Shown here in pieces: positions 1-8,017 of a stretch of 64,000 bases of DNA. The notes beneath the pieces are model-generated. The model saw nothing but the letters and a program-made list of their open reading frames with translations, was not told the DNA's origin and did no database searches. The stretch is taken from assembly GCF_049195245.1 (NCBI RefSeq), contig NZ_JBMIRR010000027.1, positions 620,001 to 684,000 of the forward strand. Reading direction: 5' to 3'. The stretch is from Arenimonas sp049195245. Its GTDB lineage: Bacteria; Pseudomonadota; Gammaproteobacteria; Xanthomonadales; Xanthomonadaceae. The position numbers and the translations under genes were made by a program. Each line of letters opens with the position of its first letter. The first letter of the stretch is position 1.

Positions 1-1
1 C

Positions 2-2626
2 GCGCCCAGCCAGCTCGAGAAGATCGACATGATCGACTACGCCGAGCTGGTGGTGCTGAACAAGTTCGACAAGCGCGGCGCCGAAGACGCCCTGCGCGAC
101 GTGCGCAAGCAGTGGAAGCGCAACCGCGTCGCCTTCGCCCTGAAGGACGAGGACGTGCCGGTGTATCCCACCATCGCCAGCCAGTTCAATGACCCCGGCG
201 TGACCTGGATGTTCACCAACCTGTGCCGCCTGGTGCGCGAGAAGCTGGAGCTGCCGGCCGAAAAGTGGACGCCGCAGGGCGAGGTCACGCTGAAGGAGCC
301 GCGCGCCACCGTGCTGATCCCCGGCGCCCGCACCCGCTACCTGGCCGAGATTGCCGAGCAGGGCCGCGCCATCAACGCCAGCATCGAGAAGCAGGCCGAG
401 GCCGCCGACCGCGCCCAGAGCTACTGGCAGAGCCTGCGCGACCTGGAAGACCCCGCACTGCCGCGCCAGCTGGACCAGTACGACCCCGAGCAGCTGTCGC
501 TGCCCAAGAGCGGCGCCGCCGCCCTGGACTACCCCGCCAGCGGCGAACGCCGTACCGGCCAGCCCGACCGCCGCAAGCCCACCTTCGCCTGGGAACGCCG
601 CCAAAACCTCAACACCACCGAAACCCCGGCCGCGCCCACCGTGGACCGCAGCCTGGTCACCCTGCGCCAGCGCTACAACGACGCGGTGAAGGCGCTCAGC
701 GCCGAGAGCATCCAGCTGCTGCGCGACTGGCCCGAGCGCCTTAAGTCCATTACCGACGACGTGACCGAGTACCACGTGCGCGGCAAGGCCATCCCGGTCG
801 AGAACTACAGCCAGTCGCTCAGCCACCAGAAGATCCCGAAGATCGCCGCGCCGACCTACCGCAGCTGGGGCGAACTGCTGGTGTTCCTGGGCAAGGAAAA
901 CCTGCCGGGTTCGTATCCCTACACCGGCGGCGTTTACCCCTACCGCCGCACCGGCGAAGACCCCATCCGCATGTTCGCGGGCGAGGGCACGCCCGAGCGC
1001 ACCAACCGCCGCTTCCACTACCTCAGCGTGGGCCAGCCGGCTGCGCGGCTCAGCACGGCCTTCGACAGCGTCACCCTGTATGGCGAAGACCCGGCCATCC
1101 GCCCCGACATCTACGGCAAGATCGGCAACAGCGGCGTCAGCATCGCCACGCTGGACGACATGAAGAAGCTGTACTCCGGCTTCGACCTGTGCGCGCCCAC
1201 CACCAGCGTCAGCATGACCATCAATGGCCCGGCCCCGATGATCCTGGCGATGTTCATGAACACCGCCATCGACCAGCAGGTGGAGAAGTACCTGCGCGAA
1301 GACCAGGCCCGCTGGGACGAGGCGCACAGGAAGATCGAAGCGTTCTTCGAAGGCAAGAAGCGCCCCGAATACCACGGTGAGCTGCCGCCCACCAACGACG
1401 GCCTGGGCCTGGGCCTGCTGGGCGTCACCGGCGACCAGTTGGTGGACCCGCTGACCTACGAGCGCATCAAGCAGGACACGCTGCGCCAGGTGCGCGGCAC
1501 CGTGCAGGCCGACATCCTGAAGGAAGACCAGGCCCAGAACACCTGCATCTTCAGCACCGAGTTCGCCCTGCGCATGATGGGCGACATCCAGCAGTACTTC
1601 GTGGACAACAAGGTCCGCAACTTCTACTCGGTGTCCATCAGCGGCTACCACATCGCCGAAGCCGGTGCGAACCCGATCAGCCAGCTGGCCTTCACCCTGA
1701 GCAACGGCTTCACCATCGTCGAGTACTACCTGGCCCGCGGCATGGCCATCGACGACTTCGCGCCCAACCTGAGCTTCTTCTTCAGCAACGGCATGGACCC
1801 GGAATACACGGTGATCGGCCGCGTGGCCCGCCGCATCTGGGCCCGTGCCATGCGCGAGCGCTACGGCGCCAACGAGCGCAGCCAGATGCTGAAGTACCAC
1901 ATCCAGACCAGCGGCCGCTCACTGCATGCGCAGGAGATCCAGTTCAACGACATCCGCACCACGCTGCAGGCGCTGTATGCGCTGTTCGACAACTGCAACA
2001 GCCTGCATACCAATGCCTACGATGAGGCCATCACCACGCCGACCGAAGAGAGCGTGCGCCGCGCGGTGGCGATCCAGATGATCATCAACAAGGAGTTGGG
2101 GCTGAACTTCAATGAGAATCCGTGGCAGGGGAGTTTTGCCGTGGATTACCTAACTGACATCGTGGAAGAGGCGGTGTACAAGGAGTTCGAAGCGCTTTCG
2201 GAGCGGGGTGGCGTGCTGGGGGCGATGGATACGATGTACCAGCGCGGGAAGATCCAGGAAGAGAGCCTGTATTACGAGCACAAGAAGCACGATGGGAGTT
2301 TGCCGCTGGTGGGGGTGAATACCTTCCTGCCGAAGGATCACGCCGGCGAGGTGGCTACTACCATCGAGCTGATTCGGAGCACCGAGCCCGAAAAGGCCGC
2401 CCAGATCGCCAACGTGAAGACCTTCCAGGCCGCCCGCAACGCGCTGCCTGTCGGCGGGCCTTCAGGGCCGATGCTGTTCGGCGAAGGGCTGAGCTACCTG
2501 CAATCCACCGCCCGTGACCGGAAGAACATCTTTGCCGCGTTGATGGAAGCGGTTAAGACGCATTCGTTGGGGCAGATTAGTCATGCGTTATACGAAGTCG
2601 GGGGCGAGTATCGGCGGAATATGTAG
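2..2626 (+). CDS. icmF: Fused isobutyryl-CoA mutase (IcmF), 5'-truncated by the window edge
   Basis: Adenosylcobalamin-dependent acyl-CoA mutase fused to its own G-protein chaperone; it interconverts isobutyryl-CoA and n-butyryl-CoA in the cytoplasm. The reading frame is open from base 2, so the N-terminus (B12-binding domain and the first GTPase motifs) lies outside the window. The visible part begins in the chaperone, with the G4 motif NKFD at residues 20-23 of the fragment, then a linker rich in Pro/Arg, then the large mutase substrate domain with IcmF-type segments AGEGTPERTNRRFHYLS and QTSGRSLHAQEI. Codon choice changes near base 2090: upstream it is almost purely G/C-ending, downstream GGG, AGT, GAT and TTT become common. 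Family assignment is firm; substrate preference (isobutyryl versus other branched acyl-CoAs) is inferred. Confidence 0.93.
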   Translation, partial: APSQLEKIDMIDYAELVVLNKFDKRGAEDALRDVRKQWKRNRVAFALKDEDVPVYPTIASQFNDPGVTWMFTNLCRLVREKLELPAEKWTPQGEVTLKEPRATVLIPGARTRYLAEIAEQGRAINASIEKQAEAADRAQSYWQSLRDLEDPALPRQLDQYDPEQLSLPKSGAAALDYPASGERRTGQPDRRKPTFAWERRQNLNTTETPAAPTVDRSLVTLRQRYNDAVKALSAESIQLLRDWPERLKSITDDVTEYHVRGKAIPVENYSQSLSHQKIPKIAAPTYRSWGELLVFLGKENLPGSYPYTGGVYPYRRTGEDPIRMFAGEGTPERTNRRFHYLSVGQPAARLSTAFDSVTLYGEDPAIRPDIYGKIGNSGVSIATLDDMKKLYSGFDLCAPTTSVSMTINGPAPMILAMFMNTAIDQQVEKYLREDQARWDEAHRKIEAFFEGKKRPEYHGELPPTNDGLGLGLLGVTGDQLVDPLTYERIKQDTLRQVRGTVQADILKEDQAQNTCIFSTEFALRMMGDIQQYFVDNKVRNFYSVSISGYHIAEAGANPISQLAFTLSNGFTIVEYYLARGMAIDDFAPNLSFFFSNGMDPEYTVIGRVARRIWARAMRERYGANERSQMLKYHIQTSGRSLHAQEIQFNDIRTTLQALYALFDNCNSLHTNAYDEAITTPTEESVRRAVAIQMIINKELGLNFNENPWQGSFAVDYLTDIVEEAVYKEFEALSERGGVLGAMDTMYQRGKIQEESLYYEHKKHDGSLPLVGVNTFLPKDHAGEVATTIELIRSTEPEKAAQIANVKTFQAARNALPVGGPSGPMLFGEGLSYLQSTARDRKNIFAALMEAVKTHSLGQISHALYEVGGEYRRNM

Positions 2627-2691
2627 AACATCAACGCGTCTGTCGCACGATTTGAGATTGCCCTGCTCTAGAATCAGCGAGGAAAGTGGTG

Positions 2692-3123
2692 ATGGAGAAG
2701 CTAAAGATCGGGGCGGTAGCTTTTATTGGCGCATTTCTAGGCGCAGTCTTGTTATGGCTGTTCCAGGGTCACTCCCTTCGAGTGCTGCCTGGGGAGATGT
2801 CGTATTCAGATTTTGTAGCCATCATTCTGTCCGCTCTGTCTCTCCTGGTAACCGTTCTAGGGTTGGGTTTGGCCTTCTTTGCAATTTGGGGCTGGACGCA
2901 GTTCCAGAAGAATGTAAAAACGGTAGTAAACAAAGCCATGCCGGTATATGTCGCTCAGGAGCTCAAGGAGGGCGGTGCGAGGCAAGTCTTGGATGACCTT
3001 GTCATCAAGTTCTTCCGGAGTGAGCTGGCGAAGCCTGGTGTTGCAGAGGCTTGGGATGCAGAGCGAAAGCGGCGCATCGAAGAACTAGAGGCGCTCGACG
3101 ATGATGCCGAAAACCGTGAGTAA
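2692..3123 (+). CDS. Small two-helix membrane protein of the low-GC island
   Basis: No function recognised. About 143 residues: a hydrophobic helix at roughly 6-24, a second at about 40-66 (IILSALSLLVTVLGLGLAFF), then a charged, Glu/Lys/Arg-rich cytoplasmic tail probably helical to the C-terminus. ATG 2692 is preferred over GTG 2686 because GAGGA at 2679-2683 is spaced 8 bases from it. The gene has many A/T-ending codons, unlike icmF upstream. It overlaps the ImmA/IrrE gene by 23 bases, so the two are probably co-translated. A membrane anchor or effector for the neighbouring protease is inference from position only. Confidence 0.72.
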   Translation: MEKLKIGAVAFIGAFLGAVLLWLFQGHSLRVLPGEMSYSDFVAIILSALSLLVTVLGLGLAFFAIWGWTQFQKNVKTVVNKAMPVYVAQELKEGGARQVLDDLVIKFFRSELAKPGVAEAWDAERKRRIEELEALDDDAENRE

Positions 3124-3610
3124 CAATCTTAATGATGATCGGATAGATGCCACTCAGCAGGCAGCTATCCAAAGAGCGCATGAGCGTATTCCTGTGAAGC
3201 TTTCTTCCTTGGCGAAGGACTTAGGCCTGCGGGTGATCGCCTCAACACTCCCGCCGGGCATTTCCGGAGAAATTAGACCTATCGACGGGCGCTTTGTGAT
3301 CTCCGTTAACCGCCACGATAGTGCGCGACGGCAAAGATTCACGGTTGCTCACGAGATTGCACACTTCTTGCTTCATCGTGATCAGATTGGAAGCGGTATA
3401 GCGGATGACGTTCTCTACAGATCTTCACTTTCTGATTCTAGAGAAGCTGAAGCTAATCGGCTCGCTGCAGACATACTGTTGCCCCGTCAAGTGTTAAGTG
3501 AAGAAATAAGTTCTCGCAAGGGTCGGTCGCGTGAAGATTTGGTCTCGGAACTGGCTGAGATGTTTGACGTTTCCGAGGTTGCGATGAAAATACGCTTAGG
3601 GATCACCTGA
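3101..3610 (+). CDS. ImmA/IrrE-family zinc metallopeptidase
   Basis: Zinc-dependent peptidase of the ImmA/IrrE family, whose studied members cleave repressors (ImmR, DdrO) to switch on mobile-element or stress genes. The 169-residue protein has the HExxH motif as HEIAH at about 84-88, followed by EAEANRLAADILLP at 115-128, which supplies the third ligand and the family signature. No helix-turn-helix domain is present and no repressor gene is adjacent. Overlap of 23 bases with the preceding membrane protein and a two-base gap to the beta-family gene indicate one operon. In accessory islands this family often accompanies toxin-antitoxin or defence genes; a substrate cannot be named from the sequence. 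Confidence 0.87.
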   Translation: MMPKTVSNNLNDDRIDATQQAAIQRAHERIPVKLSSLAKDLGLRVIASTLPPGISGEIRPIDGRFVISVNRHDSARRQRFTVAHEIAHFLLHRDQIGSGIADDVLYRSSLSDSREAEANRLAADILLPRQVLSEEISSRKGRSREDLVSELAEMFDVSEVAMKIRLGIT

Positions 3611-3612
3611 TT

Positions 3613-4686
3613 ATGGGCGCAAACCGATACTTGCCAGTCATTGACTTGAGGCCGGCAGAGATGTTTGCCCTTCAAGAGCTTCCCGAGAAAGACAAAGAAC
3701 AGCTAAGGCCGCTTATTGGTCTTCGCAGATGGTCGGCCTCTCATGAACTATCGAAGTCCGTAGATCGAATCACGAAGGCCTTCGGGACTCGCGCTTGTTT
3801 TTTGGAGATGGGCGAAGAAGATCCGGTTGAGTCTGGCCAAGAAAGGCCAGTGCATTCTCAGTTGAAAGACTTAAGGTCTCCTGAGAACGGCTTTCAGAAT
3901 TGGCACGACTTTTTTTTGGAGGAGCGGCATGCTCATTTCACGCCAGGTCTTCAGACGGGTGGTTCTCCAGCTGAATTTGAATTGCAGATTGAGAGACTGA
4001 TTTCAATTGGTCGCGGACTGATTGTTCGAATAGACAAGCCCACGTCCTTAGTAGTTGGAGCACTTTGTTCGCTAATTGCAGCGAAGGTTAAACTGGCAGA
4101 AAACGTCACGCTCGTTTTAGATTTTGGTAAGAAATCGGAACAATTCTTGCTGGAAGAGGGTTCAGTAAAGTCTTTGGTTTCTCTCGCAAGAACACTGTGT
4201 CCTCGGGCGGATATCGCAGTTTGTGCGTCGAGTTTTCCCGATAGCTTTACTTCAATAACCTCTCAGCGCATTTTTGAGCGAGTTCTGTTTGAGAGGCTCG
4301 CCAAGCACGACAGGGCAATCATTTATAGCGATCGAGGTAGTGCTAGAGCTGAGCGGCAGCAGGGTGGAGGCGGGTTGCCTGCGCCGAGAATAGACTATGC
4401 GAAGAAGGATTCGTGGAGCTTCTTTAGGCAATCCTCACCCCTCGCGACTCCTTTTCTTGGATACCAGAGTCAGTCGATTGACTTGATCCAGAGCGAAACT
4501 TGGGAGCCTAAGTTGAAGCTTTGGGGCGCCCAGATGATTGAAAAAACGGCTGCCGGAGACGAGGAGGGCGGGATATCCTCGCCGAACAGGTCGACTGCTG
4601 TGAGGATTAATTTGCATCTTCACAGGCAACTCTATTTCAACGACGAGGAGTCTTTCTTGGATACCGATGAAGACTGGGTCGATTGA
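3613..4686 (+). CDS. Beta-family protein (phage beta-protein-like)
   Basis: A 357-residue protein whose N-terminus (RYLPVIDLRPAEMFALQELP, then PLIGLRRW) matches the opening of the beta family, proteins found in phages and in defence-type islands. The middle has alternating beta/alpha segments (TLVLDFG, DIAVCASSFPDSF, RAIIYSDRG) in keeping with a barrel-like fold, and the last 40 residues are acidic. No catalytic motif is recognised and the biochemical role of the family is unknown to me. It lies two bases after the ImmA/IrrE gene and its last 55 bases overlap the convergent sce7726-like gene. Base composition is island-like, with many A/T-ending codons. Confidence 0.75.
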   Translation: MGANRYLPVIDLRPAEMFALQELPEKDKEQLRPLIGLRRWSASHELSKSVDRITKAFGTRACFLEMGEEDPVESGQERPVHSQLKDLRSPENGFQNWHDFFLEERHAHFTPGLQTGGSPAEFELQIERLISIGRGLIVRIDKPTSLVVGALCSLIAAKVKLAENVTLVLDFGKKSEQFLLEEGSVKSLVSLARTLCPRADIAVCASSFPDSFTSITSQRIFERVLFERLAKHDRAIIYSDRGSARAERQQGGGGLPAPRIDYAKKDSWSFFRQSSPLATPFLGYQSQSIDLIQSETWEPKLKLWGAQMIEKTAAGDEEGGISSPNRSTAVRINLHLHRQLYFNDEESFLDTDEDWVD

Positions 4687-5345
4687 ATTAGAGACTCTAT
4701 CCAGGCCTCTTTTTTCTTGGCGGCTTCTTCAGCATTTGCCTTGTGCGCGTTACGTTTCTCAGAGAAACGGCTCAACAAAGTTAAGTGTTCAAGCGAGATC
4801 GGTTCGTTCGCTACTGCATCCCAGAACCTGTCACTGGTTGCTTTAAATCTTCTTCGGAAAGCCTCCAGGTTCTTTTGAGTCGCTTCCGCCCTCATAGCAG
4901 CCCCGCTTTCGACCGACTCATCGTTGGTGAGACTTGGCGTGATCAGCCGCCTAAGGGTCAGTCCGCTAGCAATCCAAACCTCGATATCGCGAAGTTCGCT
5001 TACAACTACGTCGGTCAGATGGTCTGCTCCGATCACTAGCATCGTTTTGTCAAAATAGGAGCGGTAGACGGGAAGCTGACGAGATAGGCGGGTCAATCTG
5101 TCCCGATTGCTCTTGATTTCAACGCCAACGAAATTGCGTCCTTGTAGCACGAGGTCGGCCCTCACGCCTGTATCTCCGAGCGGGAGCTCGTTCGCGATCA
5201 CAGTAAATGGACTAATTCGCTTGGTTCGCCTAAGTTCATTAAGCAGGCGAACCTTCAATTGATTCTCTGTTGGGGAGATTGAGCGGGGCATTGATTTTGT
5301 TTCTATGAGTTGTCGCGAAATGGCTGTGTCTCGACTTAATGTCAT
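4632..5345 (-). CDS. sce7726-like PD-(D/E)xK nuclease-fold protein
   Basis: About 237 residues with the pattern of a restriction-endonuclease-like core: Glu53, Asp64 (VRADLVL), then Glu76-x-Lys78 (GVEIKS), followed by a helix rich in Arg/Lys (SNRDRLTRLSRQLPVY) and a strand TMLVIGAD. This matches sce7726-family proteins, which commonly sit next to beta-family genes. The C-terminus is a Lys/Ala/Glu-rich helix. The open frame extends to 5426, but a TACAAT box on the minus strand lies just upstream of ATG 5345; ATG 5291 is also possible. It is convergent with, and overlaps by 55 bases, the beta-family gene. Nuclease activity is inferred from the fold pattern only. Confidence 0.72.
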   Translation of the reverse strand: MTLSRDTAISRQLIETKSMPRSISPTENQLKVRLLNELRRTKRISPFTVIANELPLGDTGVRADLVLQGRNFVGVEIKSNRDRLTRLSRQLPVYRSYFDKTMLVIGADHLTDVVVSELRDIEVWIASGLTLRRLITPSLTNDESVESGAAMRAEATQKNLEAFRRRFKATSDRFWDAVANEPISLEHLTLLSRFSEKRNAHKANAEEAAKKKEAWIESLIQSTQSSSVSKKDSSSLK

Positions 5346-5568
5346 GTCTATTCGGCCGGAGCGCGCTGATTGTAGCGCGAAATCTAGGTCGGCCGGATCA
5401 GAGCTCGGCCGGCGCGCGAGTAGCACTAATACATGCGAGCTTCGGTTATCTCCACCCGTAAATCACAAGCAGTCAAGAGCGGACTTTTCTCGTAAACGTC
5501 TCCGAGGAGACTTCCATAAAAAAGGCCCGATTCACCGACAGCCATATCTTGGCAGTGGCCTACGCCCG
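5346..5568. other. Island right flank without a convincing gene
   Basis: Between the sce7726-like gene and the DUF819 remnant. It holds the probable minus-strand promoter of the former (TACAAT near 5370) and a short inverted repeat GTCTCC/GGAGAC near 5500 followed by an A-run. Composition changes from AT-richer to the host's high GC toward its right end, so the island boundary is probably near 5540-5570. No coding potential I would defend. Confidence 0.5.
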
Positions 5569-5763
5569 CTGACCCGCACCAGCCCCGAAATCATCGCCAT
5601 CGCCTCCACTGCGAACTTACGCGGCGCCACCACCGCCTTCGTGCTTGCGGAAAGCTTCGACCGGAAGGTCCTAGTAATGCCGGGCATTTTGGTGGGCACC
5701 TCGGGGACGGCGCTGGGCACGTACGGGGCGCTGGCGTTGGCGGGGATACTGTGCCAGCTTTGA
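5569..5763 (+). pseudogene. C-terminal remnant of a DUF819-family membrane transporter
   Basis: The last about 63 codons of this frame read TSPEIIAIASTANLRGATTA and then VLVMPGILVGTSGTALGTYGALALAG before a stop. This matches the extreme C-terminus of DUF819 (YjcL-type) membrane proteins, which end with an ASxANxxGPxTA loop and a PGxLVGxxGxAxGT helix. The remaining roughly 300 residues of a normal member are absent; upstream lies low-GC island sequence. The natural reading is that arrival of the island, or an associated deletion, removed the 5' part. Recognition is from memory of the family signature, not an alignment. Confidence 0.62.
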
Positions 5764-5860
5764 CTCTGCATCGTCTGCAGGCGCAAGTTGGATGCGCTGA
5801 TGCGCTGCAAGGTGGCACTGATCGTCCACCTGAACCGCTGAAAGAATAGGCCCCCGAACC

Positions 5861-6622
5861 ATGCAGCAACTCGCCGACACCTTCTGGAACCTTCGCGGCG
5901 TGCACCGCATCGGCGGCCTGATCGACATCGGCACCCACATGTCGGTGGCGCAACGGCCGGGCGGCGGCTTCATCGTGATCGATGGCTGCGCGCTCGAGGA
6001 CGAAGCCCGCGAGGCGTTGCTGGCGCTGACCAGTCAAGGCGCCCGGGTCGAGGCGGTGGTCCACGTCCACCCGTTCCACACGCTGCACGTCGAGGCGACG
6101 CACGCCTTGCTTCCGAGCGCTGCGCTCTATGGCACGGCCCGCCATCGTGAGCGCTTGCCCGCGTTGCCCTGGGCCGGTGCGCCGGTGGAAGCTTGGGGCG
6201 CCGAGCATCCGCTCGACGATACGCTGGACCTGTCGGTGCCTGCAGGCGTCGACTTCGTCTGCCTGGATGAGAGCGTGCACGTAGCATCCGTGCTCGTGCG
6301 GCACCGGGCGAGTGGCATCGTGCATGTCGATGACACACTCAACGTGCTCGCCGCGCCTGGGTCCCTGGGTGAGTTGCTGCCGCAGTCGTCGCTGCGGATG
6401 CACCCGATGCTGGGGAAGGCGCTGAAAACCGAACCCGGCGCCACGGACGCTTACGCGGGGTGGGCCCGCGACCTTGCGCTGCGCTGGGCCGACACGCCGA
6501 AGGTATGCGCTGCGCATTCGGCGGTGCGGATGCTGGCGCCGGGAGGCTTCAAGGATGAGGTCGAGGCGGCGCTGGACAAGGTGTCGGGTACTCTAGAGCG
6601 ACACCGCAAGCAGTACGGCTGA
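5861..6622 (+). CDS. Metallo-beta-lactamase-fold-like hydrolase, hypothetical
   Basis: A 253-residue cytoplasmic protein. The N-terminal half alternates strands and helices in MBL-like order, and VVHVHPFHTLHVEA (about 67-80) looks like a form of the HxHxDH metal site in which the Asp is not in the usual place. Later segments SGIVHVDDTLNVL and KVCAAHSAVRML could give the Asp and His ligands typical of the fold. Many distant MBL-like proteins have such incomplete motifs, so activity is unproven. The gene stands alone between the DUF819 remnant and a hypothetical membrane protein. ATG 5861 has no strong Shine-Dalgarno. Confidence 0.6.
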   Translation: MQQLADTFWNLRGVHRIGGLIDIGTHMSVAQRPGGGFIVIDGCALEDEAREALLALTSQGARVEAVVHVHPFHTLHVEATHALLPSAALYGTARHRERLPALPWAGAPVEAWGAEHPLDDTLDLSVPAGVDFVCLDESVHVASVLVRHRASGIVHVDDTLNVLAAPGSLGELLPQSSLRMHPMLGKALKTEPGATDAYAGWARDLALRWADTPKVCAAHSAVRMLAPGGFKDEVEAALDKVSGTLERHRKQYG

Positions 6623-6821
6623 TTCCCCTGAGTGGAATAGCGGTAGTGGACCTTTCCGTCGATCGCAAACTGACTGCAGTATCGGGCGGTACTCGGCACG
6701 GCGAAGGGGAATCGCGCGACAGGAGCCTCCTGCCCCCGTCTCACGTGGAGGGATAGCGGGGCCGTTCGCAGTCCTGCCAATGCGGCTACGATTACCTCAT
6801 TGGCCAGGAACAGGGTGATTT

Positions 6822-7337
6822 ATGACCGAACCCCGCATTGATGATGCAACGCTCGGCGACCTGAGGTTTCGCGGCCCGATCCGGTCCAATCTGCCGACGT
6901 CGACGTCCCCAGGAAACTTCTGGCTTGGCGTGGCGATCTTCCTTGGCGTGGCGCTGGTGTATCCGTTCTATTCGCATGAGGTGCAGTCGCGTCTTGCTGC
7001 CCGGGACGTCGAGGCCGCGGTGTCTGAGTTCACCGGGCAGATGGACACAATGGCCGATGATGCCCAGCGACAGCTCCAACTCGCTGCTCGCGACGCCGCC
7101 GCGCAGGCGGCCGCCAACCGGCAGCGTGCTGTGGTGGTTTTGGGCAGCACGACGGTGGGTGGAGACCGCGTGGTGATCGTCCATCTGGGGCAGGCCACGA
7201 TGGCCGAGGCGCAGCCATCCATCTGCAGGCAAGCCGCCACTCAGTTCGGCAACTCGCTGTCAGGTGAGATCCTGCGCGTCCAGCGGCACCGCGGCTCCCG
7301 GCCTGCCGTGGACGCGGGGACTATTCGATGTGATTGA
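6822..7337 (+). CDS. Hypothetical single-span membrane protein
   Basis: No family recognised. 171 residues: a polar N-terminus, one transmembrane helix at about 32-49 (FWLGVAIFLGVALVYPF), then a long Ala/Gln/Arg-rich segment (about 55-100) likely to form a periplasmic helix, and a small beta-containing tail. A TACGAT box at 6787-6792 lies 29 bases before the ATG and AGGG precedes it, as for other genes here. The last about 20 residues are basic and low in structure, so a recent frame change at the 3' end cannot be excluded. Confidence 0.55.
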   Translation: MTEPRIDDATLGDLRFRGPIRSNLPTSTSPGNFWLGVAIFLGVALVYPFYSHEVQSRLAARDVEAAVSEFTGQMDTMADDAQRQLQLAARDAAAQAAANRQRAVVVLGSTTVGGDRVVIVHLGQATMAEAQPSICRQAATQFGNSLSGEILRVQRHRGSRPAVDAGTIRCD

Positions 7338-7475
7338 TCCAATCGTGGCGAGCCATCGATTGGGCATCGCATCGGTGGATTCCGCGGATACGCAGTTTCC
7401 GCAAGCGTACTGCCGATCCGCCGGTTCGGAATTTCTAGCCCTTGAATCACGCCGTTCTTGAGCCTTTAATCGCAC

Positions 7476-7856
7476 ATGGCCGCCCCCTACCGCACGTTCC
7501 GCCTCGAGGGCCCGCTCTCGTTCCCGCAGGCCGTACGCGAGGTGGATTCCTGCATTTCGCAGGCCCTGGAAGCCGGCGACCGCCGGATGCTGGTGGACGT
7601 GCGCGGCCTCACCGGCTTCGACAAGCCCGACCTGCTGGCCCGCCTCGAGATGGTCCGGCGTTGGGCGGCCACGTCGCAGGGGCGGGTGAAGGTGGCGATG
7701 ATCAGCCGGCAGGAGATCAACGACGCCGAACGGTTCGATGTCGTGCTGGCCCAGGGTCTGGGCTTCGATGGCAACGTGTTCGAAACCGAAGAGGATGCGA
7801 TCCACTGGCTGGAGCAGGAGCCCGCGCTGTGGGCGGGTCCGCCGCCGAATTTCTGA
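7476..7856 (+). CDS. STAS/SpoIIAA-like protein, hypothetical
   Basis: A 126-residue soluble protein with the alternating beta-alpha pattern of STAS/SpoIIAA-like domains: an N-terminal strand (YRTFRLEG), a helix (FPQAVREVDSCISQAL), the core strand RRMLVDVRGLTGFD, helix PDLLARLEMVRRWA, strand VKVAMIS and a C-terminal helix EEDAIHWLEQ. Small proteins of this kind bind partners or lipids or act in unknown signalling; no conserved phosphorylatable Ser is obvious. Monocistronic by position. Confidence 0.6.
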   Translation: MAAPYRTFRLEGPLSFPQAVREVDSCISQALEAGDRRMLVDVRGLTGFDKPDLLARLEMVRRWAATSQGRVKVAMISRQEINDAERFDVVLAQGLGFDGNVFETEEDAIHWLEQEPALWAGPPPNF

Positions 7857-8017
7857 GCGGCGCATTTCGCTCATCCAGGATGCGCACGAGGAGGCACAGC
7901 CGGTGGGGCCCGTGCGCCTGGCCAGCGGCCGGATCGCGACAGCGGGTGCGGTTGCGACCCTAGGCGCGCAGCTCGCTGGCAAGTTCACTCACGGGCCCAG
8001 CCTTGTGCCGACGTGCG

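Noticed and set aside
5497..5511. GTCTCC/GGAGAC inverted repeat followed by an A-run, considered as a terminator
   Set aside because: Only two bases separate the arms and the U-tract would be on the wrong side for the minus-strand gene.
5305..5763. 152-codon frame read as an intact small gene
   Set aside because: Only its last about 63 codons show protein-like sequence, and those match the end of DUF819; the first part lies in island DNA antisense to the sce7726-like gene.
5591..6517. 308-codon minus-strand frame over the MBL-like gene
   Set aside because: Arg/His/Gly-rich translation without motifs, opposite a gene with sensible composition.
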